This document shows, in pieces, positions 48,493 to 57,350 of a stretch of 64,000 nucleotides of DNA. A program made the position numbers and the translations under genes. The notes beneath the pieces are model-generated. The model had not been told where the DNA came from. It did not search any database and worked only from the letters and a program-made list of their open reading frames with translations. Source of the stretch: Streptomyces sp. 130 (GTDB taxonomy: Bacteria; Actinomycetota; Actinomycetes; Streptomycetales; Streptomycetaceae); contig NZ_VJNO01000003.1 in NCBI RefSeq assembly GCF_007096885.1, positions 124,001 to 188,000 of the forward strand, given 5' to 3'. Positions within the stretch are counted from its first letter, which is position 1; the number at the start of each line of letters is the position of its first letter.

Positions 48493-48950
48493 TACGCATC
48501 TCACTTGGGTGAATTCACCCACCCAGCCGGCCGAGGCACGCCTCCGGGCGAGTGATCAGCGCCCAGCCCCCCGACCGGGCGCGGCGCACGTCGTCGGCGC
48601 GGAGGCACACCGGCAGGCCGTAGGCGGTGCGCAGGCGTTCGGCGCAGCCGATGCGGTCGAGGCCGCCGCGGGCCGGCCCCACCCGGCCCCGGCAGGCCGC
48701 GCTCCGTGCCGCACTCGGCAGCCCGGCGGTGGCGTAGGGCCTTCCGGTACGCGAAGAGCCCGTGCCCGGCTCCCCCGCTCCCTGGACGTACGCCGACCGG
48801 AGGACGCGTGGGGCGACACGGCGCCCCGGGCCCCGCATTCGCGGGCGGCCGGGGTGAGATCGCCCGATACGCGTTCCGGCAGGAGGCCGGTGGGCGTGCG
48901 AGAGCGAAGAGGGGGGCCGCGCATGCCCGGCCCGCCGGACGGGAGGCCGT
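48493..48950. other. Gap upstream of crtI, no intact gene
   Basis: 458 bases between the iron box and crtI. The left part carries the possible MBL-fold relic; the right part (48690-48950) shows nothing recognisable on either strand. In several Streptomyces carotenoid loci crtE (geranylgeranyl diphosphate synthase) occupies the place just before crtI. No polyprenyl synthase motif (DDxxD) is found here. Confidence 0.6.
48515..48688 (-). pseudogene. Possible relic of an MBL-fold hydrolase
   Basis: About 57 codons read GGLDRIGCAERLRTAYGLPV then CLRADDVRRARSGGWALITR, ending LGRLGG-stop. This resembles the segment after the THxHxDH metal motif of metallo-beta-lactamase-fold proteins, where xDHIGxAERL..xxGxPVxxxxxD is usual. 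The HxHxDH residues themselves are absent, the upstream frame is low-complexity, and no start or ribosome site exists. It looks like a decayed fragment, but identification by eye is uncertain. Confidence 0.35.
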
Positions 48951-50498
48951 GTGAAGGCCGTGCCGGGGCCCACGGGCCATGTCGTCGTGGTGGGCGCGGG
49001 CCTGTCCGGACTGGCCTGCGCCCTGCATCTGCTGGGGGCCGGCCGCCGGGTCACCGTGGTCGAACGGGACGCGGGTCCCGGGGGCCGGGCGGGGCGGGTG
49101 CGGCTGGGCGGGTTCGAGATCGACACCGGCCCCACGGTCCTGACGATGCCGCACCTGGCGGACGAGGCGTTCGCCGCCGTGGGTGACAGCCTGTACCGCC
49201 GGGTCGAACTGACCGCCCTGCGTCCGGCGTACCGGGCCTGCTTCGCGGACGGGTCCTCGCTGGACGTGCACACCGACGGCGAGGCGATGGAAGCGGAGGT
49301 GCGGCGCTTCGCCGGACCGGCGGAGGCGGCGGGCTACCGCGACCTGCGGCGGTGGCTGGAACGCCTGTACCGGGCGCAGATGAGCCGTTTCATCGACACG
49401 AACTTCGACTCGCCGTTCGGGCTGCTGCACCCGGACCTGGCCCGGCTCGCGGCGCTGGGCGGGTTCGGACGCCTCGACGGCCGGATCGGCCGCTTCCTCT
49501 CCGACGAACGGCTGCGGCGCGTCTTCTCCTTCCAGGCGCTGTACGCGGGTGTGGCCCCGGCCAGGGCGCTCGCCGCCTATGCCGTGATCGCCTACATGGA
49601 CACCGTGGCCGGCGTCTGGTTCCCGAAGGGCGGGATGCACGCACTGCCCCGGGCCATGGCCGACGCGGCGGCCGAGGCGGGCGCCGATCTGCGGTGGGCG
49701 GCCGAGGTGAGCGCACTGGAGCGTTCGGCCGGACGGGTAAGGGCCGTGCGCCTGGCCTCCGGCGAGCGCGTGCCCTGCGACGCGGTGGTGCTGACCTGCG
49801 AACCGGCCGCCGCCTACCGGCTGCTGGGGCGCCGCCCGCTGCGTCCGGTCCGGCCGCGCCACTCGCCGTCCGCCGTGGTCCTGCACGCCGGGACCGGCCG
49901 CACCTGGCCGCACCTCGCGCACCACACCCTCTCCTTCGGCGCCGCCTGGGAGCGGACGTTCGAGGAGCTGACCCGTACGGGCAAGCTGATGAGCGACCCC
50001 TCGCTGCTGATCACCCGCCCCACGGCGCACGACCCGTCCCTGGCGCCCCCGGGCCGCCATCTGCACTACGTCCTCGCCCCGTGTCCCAACACCACGGCCG
50101 GCCCCCCGGCCACCGCGTGGGCGGAACTCGGCCCGCGCTACCGCGACACCCTGGTCCGCGAACTCGAACGCCGGGGCCTGGACGGGTTCGCGGACAGCAT
50201 CGAGGAGGAGCTCCTGGTGACCCCGCTCGACTGGACGGCCCGGGGCCACGCCGCCGGCAGCCCGTTCTCCCTGTCGCACACCTTCGCCCAGACCGGTCCG
50301 TTCCGTCCGCGCAACCTGGTGCGGGGGACGGAGAACGCGGTGCTCGCGGGGTGCGGCACGACTCCCGGTGTCGGCGTGCCGACGGTGCTCATCAGCGGCA
50401 AGCTGGCCGCCGCCCGGATCACCGGCGCCGCCGGGCTCCGGCCGCGCCCGGCACGCACCACCCCGCTGGCCAGGGCAGGTGCCGATGACCCGTCGTGA
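48951..50498 (+). CDS. crtI: Phytoene desaturase
   Basis: 515 residues from GTG 48951. [41 protein letters not shown] is the FAD-binding N-terminus. [63 protein letters not shown] and the C-terminal [33 protein letters not shown] are CrtI signatures. The enzyme converts phytoene to lycopene at the membrane. Its end overlaps crtB by 14 bases, indicating translational coupling. Confidence 0.93.
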   Translation: MKAVPGPTGHVVVVGAGLSGLACALHLLGAGRRVTVVERDAGPGGRAGRVRLGGFEIDTGPTVLTMPHLADEAFAAVGDSLYRRVELTALRPAYRACFADGSSLDVHTDGEAMEAEVRRFAGPAEAAGYRDLRRWLERLYRAQMSRFIDTNFDSPFGLLHPDLARLAALGGFGRLDGRIGRFLSDERLRRVFSFQALYAGVAPARALAAYAVIAYMDTVAGVWFPKGGMHALPRAMADAAAEAGADLRWAAEVSALERSAGRVRAVRLASGERVPCDAVVLTCEPAAAYRLLGRRPLRPVRPRHSPSAVVLHAGTGRTWPHLAHHTLSFGAAWERTFEELTRTGKLMSDPSLLITRPTAHDPSLAPPGRHLHYVLAPCPNTTAGPPATAWAELGPRYRDTLVRELERRGLDGFADSIEEELLVTPLDWTARGHAAGSPFSLSHTFAQTGPFRPRNLVRGTENAVLAGCGTTPGVGVPTVLISGKLAAARITGAAGLRPRPARTTPLARAGADDPS

Positions 50499-51477
50499 AC
50501 TGGACGCGGCCGGCATCACCGACCCGGGCCTGCGCACCGCGTACGCCCGGTGCCGGGAGCTCAACGCCCGCCACGGCCGTACGTACTTCCTGGCCACCCG
50601 CCTGCTGCCGCCCGAGCGGCGGTCCGCGGTGCACGCCCTCTACGGCTTCGCCCGCTGGGCCGACGACATCGTCGACGACCTGGACCGGCACCGGACGCCC
50701 GCCGAACGCGACCGGCTGCTGCTGCGCCTCGAACGCGACCTGGCGCACGGCCTGAGGACCGGCACGGGCGACGAACCGGTGGTCCGGGCCGTGGCCGACA
50801 CCGCCGCGCGGTACGAGATCGGCCACGGCCTCTTCGCCGACTTCCTGTCCTCGATACGGGCCGACCTGACCGTCACCCACTACCCCACCTATGCCGACCT
50901 GCAGAGGTATGTGCACGGTTCGGCCGCGGTGATCGGTCTGCAGATGCTGCCGGTACTCGGTACGGTCGTGCCCCGCCAGGAGGCGGAGCCGCACGCCGCC
51001 GCGCTCGGGGTGGCGTTCCAGCTCACCAACTTCGTACGTGACGTGGGCGAGGACCTCGACCGGGGCCGCGTCTACCTGCCCGGCGACCTGCTGTCCGCCC
51101 ACGGCGTGGACCGGACGCTGCTGGAGTGGAGCCGGCGCACCGGGCGCGGCGACCCGCGCATCAGGGCCGCCCTGGTGGCCGCGACGGAGCTGACGCGGGG
51201 GGTGTACCGGACGGCGGAGCCGGGCATCGGCATGCTCGATCCACGGGTGCGCCCGTGCATCCGCGCGGCGTTCACCCTCTACGGCGGAATCCTCGACGCG
51301 GTCGCCGGGCAGGACTACCGCGTCCTGCACCGCCGTGCCGTCGTCTCCCGGCGACGGCGGGCCGCCACGGCCGCCGTCGGGGTGCTGCGCGTGGCCGGGG
51401 CCCGGTGGAGTGCGCGCGGCCGTGGCGGGGCGGTGGCCCACGGACCGGAAGCCGGGCGGAAGGAGCCGGTGCGATGA
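50485..51477 (+). CDS. crtB: Phytoene synthase
   Basis: 330 residues from ATG 50485. The two Asp-rich prenyl-diphosphate sites are [11 protein letters not shown] (first) and [20 protein letters not shown] (second). [25 protein letters not shown] is the typical opening. The enzyme joins two geranylgeranyl diphosphates to phytoene. It is embedded between crtI and a Rieske protein gene, with overlaps on both sides. Its substrate must be supplied by a GGPP synthase encoded outside this locus. Confidence 0.93.
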   Translation: MTRRELDAAGITDPGLRTAYARCRELNARHGRTYFLATRLLPPERRSAVHALYGFARWADDIVDDLDRHRTPAERDRLLLRLERDLAHGLRTGTGDEPVVRAVADTAARYEIGHGLFADFLSSIRADLTVTHYPTYADLQRYVHGSAAVIGLQMLPVLGTVVPRQEAEPHAAALGVAFQLTNFVRDVGEDLDRGRVYLPGDLLSAHGVDRTLLEWSRRTGRGDPRIRAALVAATELTRGVYRTAEPGIGMLDPRVRPCIRAAFTLYGGILDAVAGQDYRVLHRRAVVSRRRRAATAAVGVLRVAGARWSARGRGGAVAHGPEAGRKEPVR

Positions 51478-52481
51478 GCCGGCGGAACGGGAGGCGGTGG
51501 TCGCCGCCGCTGCGGTGGCGGGGTTCCGGCCCCGGCTGGGCGGCGCAGGAGCCCACGTGGCGGGATGCGCGGCCGGCGCTCGTCGCCGCGGCGCTGAAGC
51601 GGGCGACGGCGCGCCCGTCCGGCAACTGGTACGTGGTGGGCGCCTCCCGCGAAGTGCGCGTCGGCGACCGCCCGTACGGCCGGACGGTCGGCGGCACGGA
51701 GGTCGTGCTCTGGCGCACGGAGGGCGGTGAGCTGCGGGCCGGGTCCGGGATCTGCCCGCACCTGGGCGCACCGCTGCGGGACAGCCGGGTGGTCTGCGGC
51801 ACACTGGTGTGCCACTGGCACGGACTCGCCCTGGACGGGGCCCCGTTCGCCGGCTGGCAGCCCTTCCCGGTGCACGACGACGGCGTACTCGTGTGGGTGC
51901 GGCTGGACGAGGTGGGCGGCGAGGAGCCCACCGAGCGGCCCCTGGTGCCGGTACGGCCCGCACGCGGTGGGGCGGTGGACGCGGTGTTCACGGCGGTCGG
52001 GCGGTGCGAACCGCAGGATGTGGTGGCCAACCGGCTCGACCCGTGGCACGGCTCCTGGTTCCACCCGTACTCGTTCCTCGATCTGTCGGTCGTGCGTGAG
52101 CCGGGGGGCGACGAGGAAGACGCCTTCGTGGTCGACGTCTCCTTCCGGGTGGGCGGGCGCCTGGTGGTCCCGGTGCGGGCCGAGTTCACGGCGCCGGGGC
52201 CGCGTACCGTCGTCATGCGCATCACGGACGGCGAGGGCGTGTCCTCCGTCGTGGAGACGCACGCGACGCCCTTGACCCGCCCGGACCACGGGCACCCGCG
52301 CACCGCCGTCGTCGAGGCGACGCTCGCCACCTCGGACCGGCCGGGCTTCGCGGTCGCGCGGGCCGCCGCCCCGGTGCTGAGGCCGCTGATGCGGCACACG
52401 GCCGGGCGGTTGTGGGTGGACGACCTGGCGTACGCGGAGCGGCGCTGGGCGCTGCGCAGCACGGGGCGCTTCCCGGGCTGA
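51474..52481 (+). CDS. Rieske [2Fe-2S] protein of the carotenoid locus (DUF5914-like)
   Basis: 335 residues from ATG 51474, overlapping crtB (ATGA). The Rieske motif is [27 protein letters not shown], with CxH and CxxH pairs. The C-terminal part ([26 protein letters not shown]) has His residues but not the standard D-x2-H-x4-H triad of ring hydroxylases, so it may be a redox or desaturase/hydroxylase variant. It resembles DUF5914-type proteins. It occupies the place of crtV in other Streptomyces loci. Involvement in ring tailoring of the carotenoid is inferred from position. Confidence 0.8.
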   Translation: MSRRNGRRWSPPLRWRGSGPGWAAQEPTWRDARPALVAAALKRATARPSGNWYVVGASREVRVGDRPYGRTVGGTEVVLWRTEGGELRAGSGICPHLGAPLRDSRVVCGTLVCHWHGLALDGAPFAGWQPFPVHDDGVLVWVRLDEVGGEEPTERPLVPVRPARGGAVDAVFTAVGRCEPQDVVANRLDPWHGSWFHPYSFLDLSVVREPGGDEEDAFVVDVSFRVGGRLVVPVRAEFTAPGPRTVVMRITDGEGVSSVVETHATPLTRPDHGHPRTAVVEATLATSDRPGFAVARAAAPVLRPLMRHTAGRLWVDDLAYAERRWALRSTGRFPG

Positions 52482-52487
52482 CGCGCT

Positions 52488-54041
52488 TCAGGCCCGCCCC
52501 GCGGCGGCGAGCGCCCGCAGTGCGCGGGAGCGCCCCCGCCGTGGCACCGTCCACAGCACCTGGCCCCGGACACCCCGGTCGGCGAGGAGGGTGTTCGCCG
52601 CCAGGAAGCCGGTGGTCGCGGCCCGTTCCATGAGGGCGACGGGCAGGTCGCAGCGGACCGCGTCCCCCGCGAGGGCCAGCCAGGAGTGCGGGGTGCGCAC
52701 GGTGGGGCGCAGGTGGTGGGTGCCGGCCTCGAAGAGCGGGCAGTCCGAGCGCCACTCGTGCCGCGAGTCGACCACGCCCGCGTCCCGGGTCTCCGGGTAC
52801 ACCCGGTGCAGCCGGTCGACGAGCCGTTCCTGCACCTCCTTGTGCTCGGCGCCGGGATCGACGGCGTACGCGTGCAGTTCCACGACGGAGCCGCCGGTCC
52901 GCGCGGCCCACCGGGCGGCCTCGCCCTCGTAGCGTTCCAGGACGCTGATGTTGTCGAGGCCGTCGTAGCCGCTGGTGCCGAGGAAGCCGGGCCGGTCCGT
53001 GCGGACGGGCCGGTCGAGCCAGAGCCGGGAGACGAGGAAGGGCGGTGCCGTGCGCAGGGCGGCGATCCGGGCGCGCCAGCGCGCGGTGCCGAGGCGGGGG
53101 GACGCGGCGACGGTGTGCCGCAGGCCGTCGGTGTCGAGGGCGAGCAGCACGGCGTCGTGCGGGTGGGCGCCGGTCCCGGTGTGTACGTGGGCTCCGCCGC
53201 TGTCCCGAGGGGCGATCCGGTGCACGGGCGTCCCGGTGCGCAGGTCCGCGCCGAGGCCCTCCACGTACCCGGCGAGCGGTTCCCAGAGCGCCTGGGGGAA
53301 GGGCTCGGCCGGTACGTCGAAGAGCAGGCCCTCGGACGAGCCGAGGAAATAGATGTGGAACATCAGCAGCAGTTCGGCGGCGGACAGCCGGCGCGGGTCG
53401 GCGAAGAAGCTGCGGGAGAACACCTCGAACGCGAGATGGTGGGCGGCCCGCGGGAAGCGGACGCTCTCCAGGAAGGCGGTCGCGCCGACGCCGTCGAAGC
53501 GCTCGTACACCTCGGGGACCCGGACGTCGAGGAGGGGGAGCGCGGCCCGGGGGTCCATGGCGGCCAGGTCCCGCCATCCGAAGGTGGGGCTGAGCGCGAC
53601 GAAGCCGAGCGCGCTCAGCGGCGGCGTCCTCGGCACCCGGGCGAAACTGTCGGTCAGGCCGCCGCCGTGCCGCAGGGGGTAGTCGGGCAGCGGGACGAGC
53701 CGTGTGAGGGCGGGGTCGGTACGCCGGAGCAGACCGCGCAGGTTGTAGTACTGGCGGAAGAACGCGTGGAAGCCGCGGCTCATCGTCACCCGTGAGCCGT
53801 CGGCCAGCACGGTGCGGTGGCCGGAGAGCCGGCCGCCGAGCGCGTCGTCCTTCTCGTACAGCGTCACCCGGGCCCCGCGCTCGGCCAGCAGGGTCGCCGC
53901 GGCCAGGCCGGCGATGCCGCCCCCGACGACGGCGACGGACGGCGCGTCGCCCCGTCGGAAGCGTGCCGCTCCGGGCGCGGGCAGGAGGACTTCGGCCTTG
54001 CGGTCGCGGCCTCGTCGGGCGGCGGGGGGTCGGGCGCTCAC
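52488..54041 (-). CDS. crtU: Carotenoid phi-ring synthase (desaturase/methyltransferase)
   Basis: 517 residues from GTG 54041, overlapping crtT (GTGA). SVAVVGGGIAGLAAATLLAERGARVTLYEKDDALGGRLSGHRTVLADG is the FAD site. SRGFHAFFRQYYNLRGLLRRTDP, FSRSFFADPRRLSAAELLLMFHIYFLGSSEGLLFDV and TPHSWLALAGDAVRCDLPVALMERAATTGFLAAN are typical of CrtU. This enzyme turns beta rings into aromatic phi rings (beta-carotene to isorenieratene). It ends six bases from the Rieske gene on the opposite strand. Confidence 0.92.
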   Translation of the reverse strand: MSARPPAARRGRDRKAEVLLPAPGAARFRRGDAPSVAVVGGGIAGLAAATLLAERGARVTLYEKDDALGGRLSGHRTVLADGSRVTMSRGFHAFFRQYYNLRGLLRRTDPALTRLVPLPDYPLRHGGGLTDSFARVPRTPPLSALGFVALSPTFGWRDLAAMDPRAALPLLDVRVPEVYERFDGVGATAFLESVRFPRAAHHLAFEVFSRSFFADPRRLSAAELLLMFHIYFLGSSEGLLFDVPAEPFPQALWEPLAGYVEGLGADLRTGTPVHRIAPRDSGGAHVHTGTGAHPHDAVLLALDTDGLRHTVAASPRLGTARWRARIAALRTAPPFLVSRLWLDRPVRTDRPGFLGTSGYDGLDNISVLERYEGEAARWAARTGGSVVELHAYAVDPGAEHKEVQERLVDRLHRVYPETRDAGVVDSRHEWRSDCPLFEAGTHHLRPTVRTPHSWLALAGDAVRCDLPVALMERAATTGFLAANTLLADRGVRGQVLWTVPRRGRSRALRALAAAGRA

Positions 54042-54772
54042 GGGGTGTGCTCCGGTGTCGTGGCCGGACGGCCGTTGCGGGCGAGGAAGGTGTGCACGAT
54101 GCCGGTCTGCCATCCGGCGACGGGGGCGATCCGCACCGAGGTCAGACCGGCCAGGGCGAGCCGGCCGGCGAAGGCGGGCGCGGTGTCGAAGGAGGTGACG
54201 CTGCGCCAGAGGTGGCGGTAGAGGGCGCGGTCGCCGGTGAGCGTGCCCGCGGGGATGATCACCCCGTGGCAGACGGCGGTCCACAGCGCCCGGTGCGCCC
54301 GGGAGCCGCTGAGGCTGTACTCGTGGGCGGCGAAGCGTCCGCCCGGCGCCAGCAGGGCCCGGACGGACCCGAGGACCGCGTCCGGATCGGTGACGTTGCG
54401 GAACAGGTAGGCGGCGAACACCGCGTCGAAGGGCCCCTCGCCGGCCGTGGTCAGCTCCTCCGCGGTGAGGTGGAGGAAGCGCACGCCGGCCGGCCACGGC
54501 TTGGCCAGGGCCCGGCGCAGCATGCCCGCCGACGCGTCCACGGCGGTGATCCTGGCCAGGGGCGCGGCGGTGAGCAGGGCGCGGGTGGAGGCGCCGGTGC
54601 CGCAGCCGAGGTCGAGGAGGTGCAGTCCGGCGCCGCCGCCGGGGAGGCGCAGGCGGCGGGCCGAGCGCAGGAGGTCGGTGCGGTAGCCGGGGTTGAGGGA
54701 GGTCAGGCCGTCGTAGGTGCGGGAGGCGTGGTCGAAGGCGCGGGCCAGGTCGTGGTCCCGCAGAAGGGTCAT
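54038..54772 (-). CDS. crtT: Carotenoid-locus SAM-dependent methyltransferase
   Basis: 244 residues from ATG 54772 (ATGA overlap with crtY). FDHASRTYDGLTSLNPGYRTDLLRSARRL precedes the class I SAM motif LHLLDLGCGTGASTRALL. ITAVDASAGMLRRA, FDAVFAAYLFRNVTDPDAVLGSVRALLAPGGRFAAHEY follow, as in UbiE-like methyltransferases. CrtT is a standard member of the crtYTU group in Streptomyces, though its exact acceptor is less clear than that of CrtU and CrtY. Confidence 0.88.
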   Translation of the reverse strand: MTLLRDHDLARAFDHASRTYDGLTSLNPGYRTDLLRSARRLRLPGGGAGLHLLDLGCGTGASTRALLTAAPLARITAVDASAGMLRRALAKPWPAGVRFLHLTAEELTTAGEGPFDAVFAAYLFRNVTDPDAVLGSVRALLAPGGRFAAHEYSLSGSRAHRALWTAVCHGVIIPAGTLTGDRALYRHLWRSVTSFDTAPAFAGRLALAGLTSVRIAPVAGWQTGIVHTFLARNGRPATTPEHTP

Positions 54773-55968
54773 CGGTGGGTCTCTCCGTCTCTGGCGGCGG
54801 ACCGGGTCCGGCGCGGGATGAAGGGCAGTTCGGCGGCGGTGGCGAGCATCGGCCGGACGGGGGTGCGCAGTCCGATGCCCCACTCCTCGCGGAGCGAGGC
54901 CGTGCCGTCGAGGAACCTCAGCAGCCGTTCGGCGGGGACCCGGCGGAACAGGCCGGTGAAGAAGTCCGGACCGTCGATCCGGCCGGTGTCCAGCGCGCGG
55001 AGCACGATGGCGTCCATGGCGAGCGCCCGCCGGCCGTGCGGCGCGGGAACGGCCACCCGCCCCTCGCGCAGGGCGGCGGCGATGGCCCGGCTCTGCCGTT
55101 GTACGGCGGCGAAGGTGTAGCCGGTGGCCGGGCGGGTGGCGCCGCCCGCGGTGCCGATGCGGAACACCGACCGCCCGGCCCGGTGCGGGAAGCGGGCGTC
55201 GGTCATGGGGATGACGCCCTGCTCCGTACGCTCCACGGTGAAGGCGCCGAGTCCGAGGACGTCGCGGCAGTAGTGGCCGAGCGCCGACTCGTAGGCCTGG
55301 GTCGTCAGCGGGCGGCGGGAGAACTCGGTGTACTCCACGAGCGCCCGGTCCGGGGCCAGGGGCAGCACGTAGCCGAACGCGAGTCCGTGGGCCGGCTGGG
55401 GGACGCGGAAGTCCATCAGATCGGCGACCCCGGGATCGAACCGGCCGGCGGCGGTGCGGACGAACCAGCCCCGGAAGTGCTGGAGCAGCTGGGTGCGCGC
55501 GGGCGGCAGGGCGGGCAGGGGGCGGGAGTCGAACACCCGGCGGGCGCGCACGTCGGCCGTGGACCCGTCGGGCAGCGTGCAGCGGACCTCGGCGCCGCCT
55601 GGCACCTCGCGGACCGCGTGCGCCGTGGCCCGCAGGACGTGTGCGCCGTCCGCTCGGGCCAGGCGGCGGTGGACCAGGCGTTCGAAGTCGGCCGAGCGCA
55701 CCATGCGGTAGGTGAAGGGGGCCGGTTCGACGGTGACCGGGCGCCCGTCGGCGCCGTGCACGCGCAGCACGGACCAGGAGGCGCTGACGGCGTCGGCGAG
55801 GCCGTCAGCCTCCGCGTGCCAGTAGCACCAGGTCCGTTCCGCCGGGCGCGGCGGGCCGTCCGGCGGCTCGATCACGGTCACGGCCGCGGCACGGGTCTCC
55901 GTCAGGCGGTGCGCGAGGCTGAGCCCGGCCGCGCCGCCCCCGACGACGGCCACGTCGCAGCGGTTCAT
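54769..55968 (-). CDS. crtY: Lycopene beta-cyclase
   Basis: 399 residues from ATG 55968 (ATGA overlap with the upstream oxidoreductase). CDVAVVGGGAAGLSLAHRL is the dinucleotide motif; RTWCYWHAEAD, RVFDSRP, LLQHFRGWFVRT, DFRVPQPAHGLAFGYVLPLAPDRALVEYTEFS and RIGTAGGATRPATGYTFAAVQRQS are CrtY-type lycopene cyclase signatures. It cyclises lycopene to beta-carotene, the precursor of isorenieratene. Confidence 0.93.
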   Translation of the reverse strand: MNRCDVAVVGGGAAGLSLAHRLTETRAAAVTVIEPPDGPPRPAERTWCYWHAEADGLADAVSASWSVLRVHGADGRPVTVEPAPFTYRMVRSADFERLVHRRLARADGAHVLRATAHAVREVPGGAEVRCTLPDGSTADVRARRVFDSRPLPALPPARTQLLQHFRGWFVRTAAGRFDPGVADLMDFRVPQPAHGLAFGYVLPLAPDRALVEYTEFSRRPLTTQAYESALGHYCRDVLGLGAFTVERTEQGVIPMTDARFPHRAGRSVFRIGTAGGATRPATGYTFAAVQRQSRAIAAALREGRVAVPAPHGRRALAMDAIVLRALDTGRIDGPDFFTGLFRRVPAERLLRFLDGTASLREEWGIGLRTPVRPMLATAAELPFIPRRTRSAARDGETHR

Positions 55969-57215
55969 GTCCGGCGCGCCAGGTCCGCGGCCACCTCCCG
56001 GGCGGCCCGGGTGCCCGAGGCGAGGGCGCCCTGGACGGAGCCGGTGGCCCGGTGGTCCCCGCACACGTACCGGCCGGGGCGCACGCGGGTGGTGCGGCTC
56101 AGCGGCCAGGGCGGGCGCATGGCCGGAAGGGCGCCTTCGACGGTGCGGGCGGCGATCCGCGTCCAGCCGCCGGTGCCGGTGGCGTACAGGTCGGCCAGGC
56201 GTCGCAGCACCGCCCCCTCCCGGCCCGGCAGGTCGGCGCCCAGCACGGAGGTCGAGATCAGCGCGGCGCCGGGCGGCGCGTACGTGGGGGCGACCTCGCT
56301 GAGCACGCAGGTGTTCAGGACCGGTCCGGTGCTGTCCACGAGCAGGGTCGGCTCGGCGAGCGGGGTGCGGTCGGTGGCGTGGTGGTACGTCGTGACGGTG
56401 CGGGTGTCCGGCACGGTCAGGCCCGGCAGCAGGCGGGCGGCGGCCTCGGGGTCCGTCGCCACCACGACGACGCTCGCGGGTACTTCGCTCCCGTCCGCCA
56501 GGGCGGCCCCCGTGTCGGTGATCTCCGCGACGGGGGCGCCGAGCCGCAGGACGCCGTCGGGGAGGTTCTGGGCGAGCTGGTGGGGTACGGCGCCGATGCC
56601 CTGGGCGGGCAGGCACAGCGTCCCGCGCACCATGCTCCGCCAGACGAGGTGGAAGAAGCGGGCGGAGGTCTCCAGACCGTCCTCCAGGAACACCCCCGCC
56701 AGGAACGGCCGCAGTACGTCGGTGATCACCTCGTCCGACAGCCCGGCCCGGAACAGCGCCGCCGAGGTGGTTTCGTCGCGGCGGCGCCTGACCGAGGAGG
56801 CGGGGAGCATCGCGTCGCGTGCCGTGAGCGCCGCGAGGATGCCCAGATCGCGGGCGGTGAGGACCCGGCCCGGCAGCAGGGCCCCGACCGCGCCCTGTTC
56901 GCGCGTCGGGTCGGCGAGGCGGACGGGGCCCGTCCGGGTGTGGGCGATGATGCCCGCGGTGAACGGCCGCAGGCGCAGGCTTCGCAGGTCCAGGCGCCGC
57001 TTCACCTGCGGATACGCGGTGTTGAACACCTGGAAACCGCGGTCGAGCAGGAATCCGTCCCGGCGGTCCGTGCGCATCCGGCCGCCCACCGAGTCGGACG
57101 CCTCCAGGAGGGCCACCTTGAGGCCGGAGCGGCACAGATCCAGGGCGCAGGCCAGTCCGGCCAGGCCCGCTCCGACGACGACGGCGTCCGTGGGCCGGCG
57201 GTGCTCGTCGGTCAT
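55965..57215 (-). CDS. FAD-dependent amine-oxidase-fold oxidoreductase of the carotenoid locus
   Basis: 416 residues from ATG 57215, first gene of the minus-strand crt operon and coupled to crtY by ATGA. DAVVVGAGLAGLACALDLCRSGLKVALLEASDSVGGRMRTD is the FAD site. RGFQVFNTAYPQVKRRLDL, VLRPFLAGVFLEDGLETSARFFHLVWRSMVRGTLCLPAQGIGAVPHQLA and VCGDHRATGSVQGALASGTRAAREV follow the phytoene-desaturase/amine-oxidase superfamily. It is distinct from CrtI and CrtU. It could desaturate or isomerise the carotenoid further, or act on another isoprenoid. Confidence 0.85.
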   Translation of the reverse strand: MTDEHRRPTDAVVVGAGLAGLACALDLCRSGLKVALLEASDSVGGRMRTDRRDGFLLDRGFQVFNTAYPQVKRRLDLRSLRLRPFTAGIIAHTRTGPVRLADPTREQGAVGALLPGRVLTARDLGILAALTARDAMLPASSVRRRRDETTSAALFRAGLSDEVITDVLRPFLAGVFLEDGLETSARFFHLVWRSMVRGTLCLPAQGIGAVPHQLAQNLPDGVLRLGAPVAEITDTGAALADGSEVPASVVVVATDPEAAARLLPGLTVPDTRTVTTYHHATDRTPLAEPTLLVDSTGPVLNTCVLSEVAPTYAPPGAALISTSVLGADLPGREGAVLRRLADLYATGTGGWTRIAARTVEGALPAMRPPWPLSRTTRVRPGRYVCGDHRATGSVQGALASGTRAAREVAADLARRT

Positions 57216-57243
57216 GCTGCTCCTCGCCCCGGCGCGGTCGTTC

Positions 57244-57256
57244 GGTCCAGCGGACC
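57244..57256. promoter_or_regulatory. Short dyad upstream of the crtY-T-U operon
   Basis: GGTCC-AGC-GGACC, 29 bases before the first gene's ATG. It may be an operator of the carotenoid operon. No LitR or ECF sigma gene, the usual light-response regulators, is present in the window. Confidence 0.35.
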
Positions 57257-57309
57257 ATGTTCCGCGGGCCGATGCGAGGAGCCACGCATGGGCGGACCGG
57301 GTGACGTGC

Positions 57310-57339
57310 GGGGAGCCCCCGGGCCGGAGGGGGCTCCCC
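57310..57339 (-). terminator. Terminator of the glycoside hydrolase gene
   Basis: GGGGAGCCCCC / GGGGGCTCCCC, a perfect 11-bp stem with an 8-base loop, 11 bases after the stop of the minus-strand hydrolase. Confidence 0.8.
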
Positions 57340-57350
57340 TTGCGTGGGCG

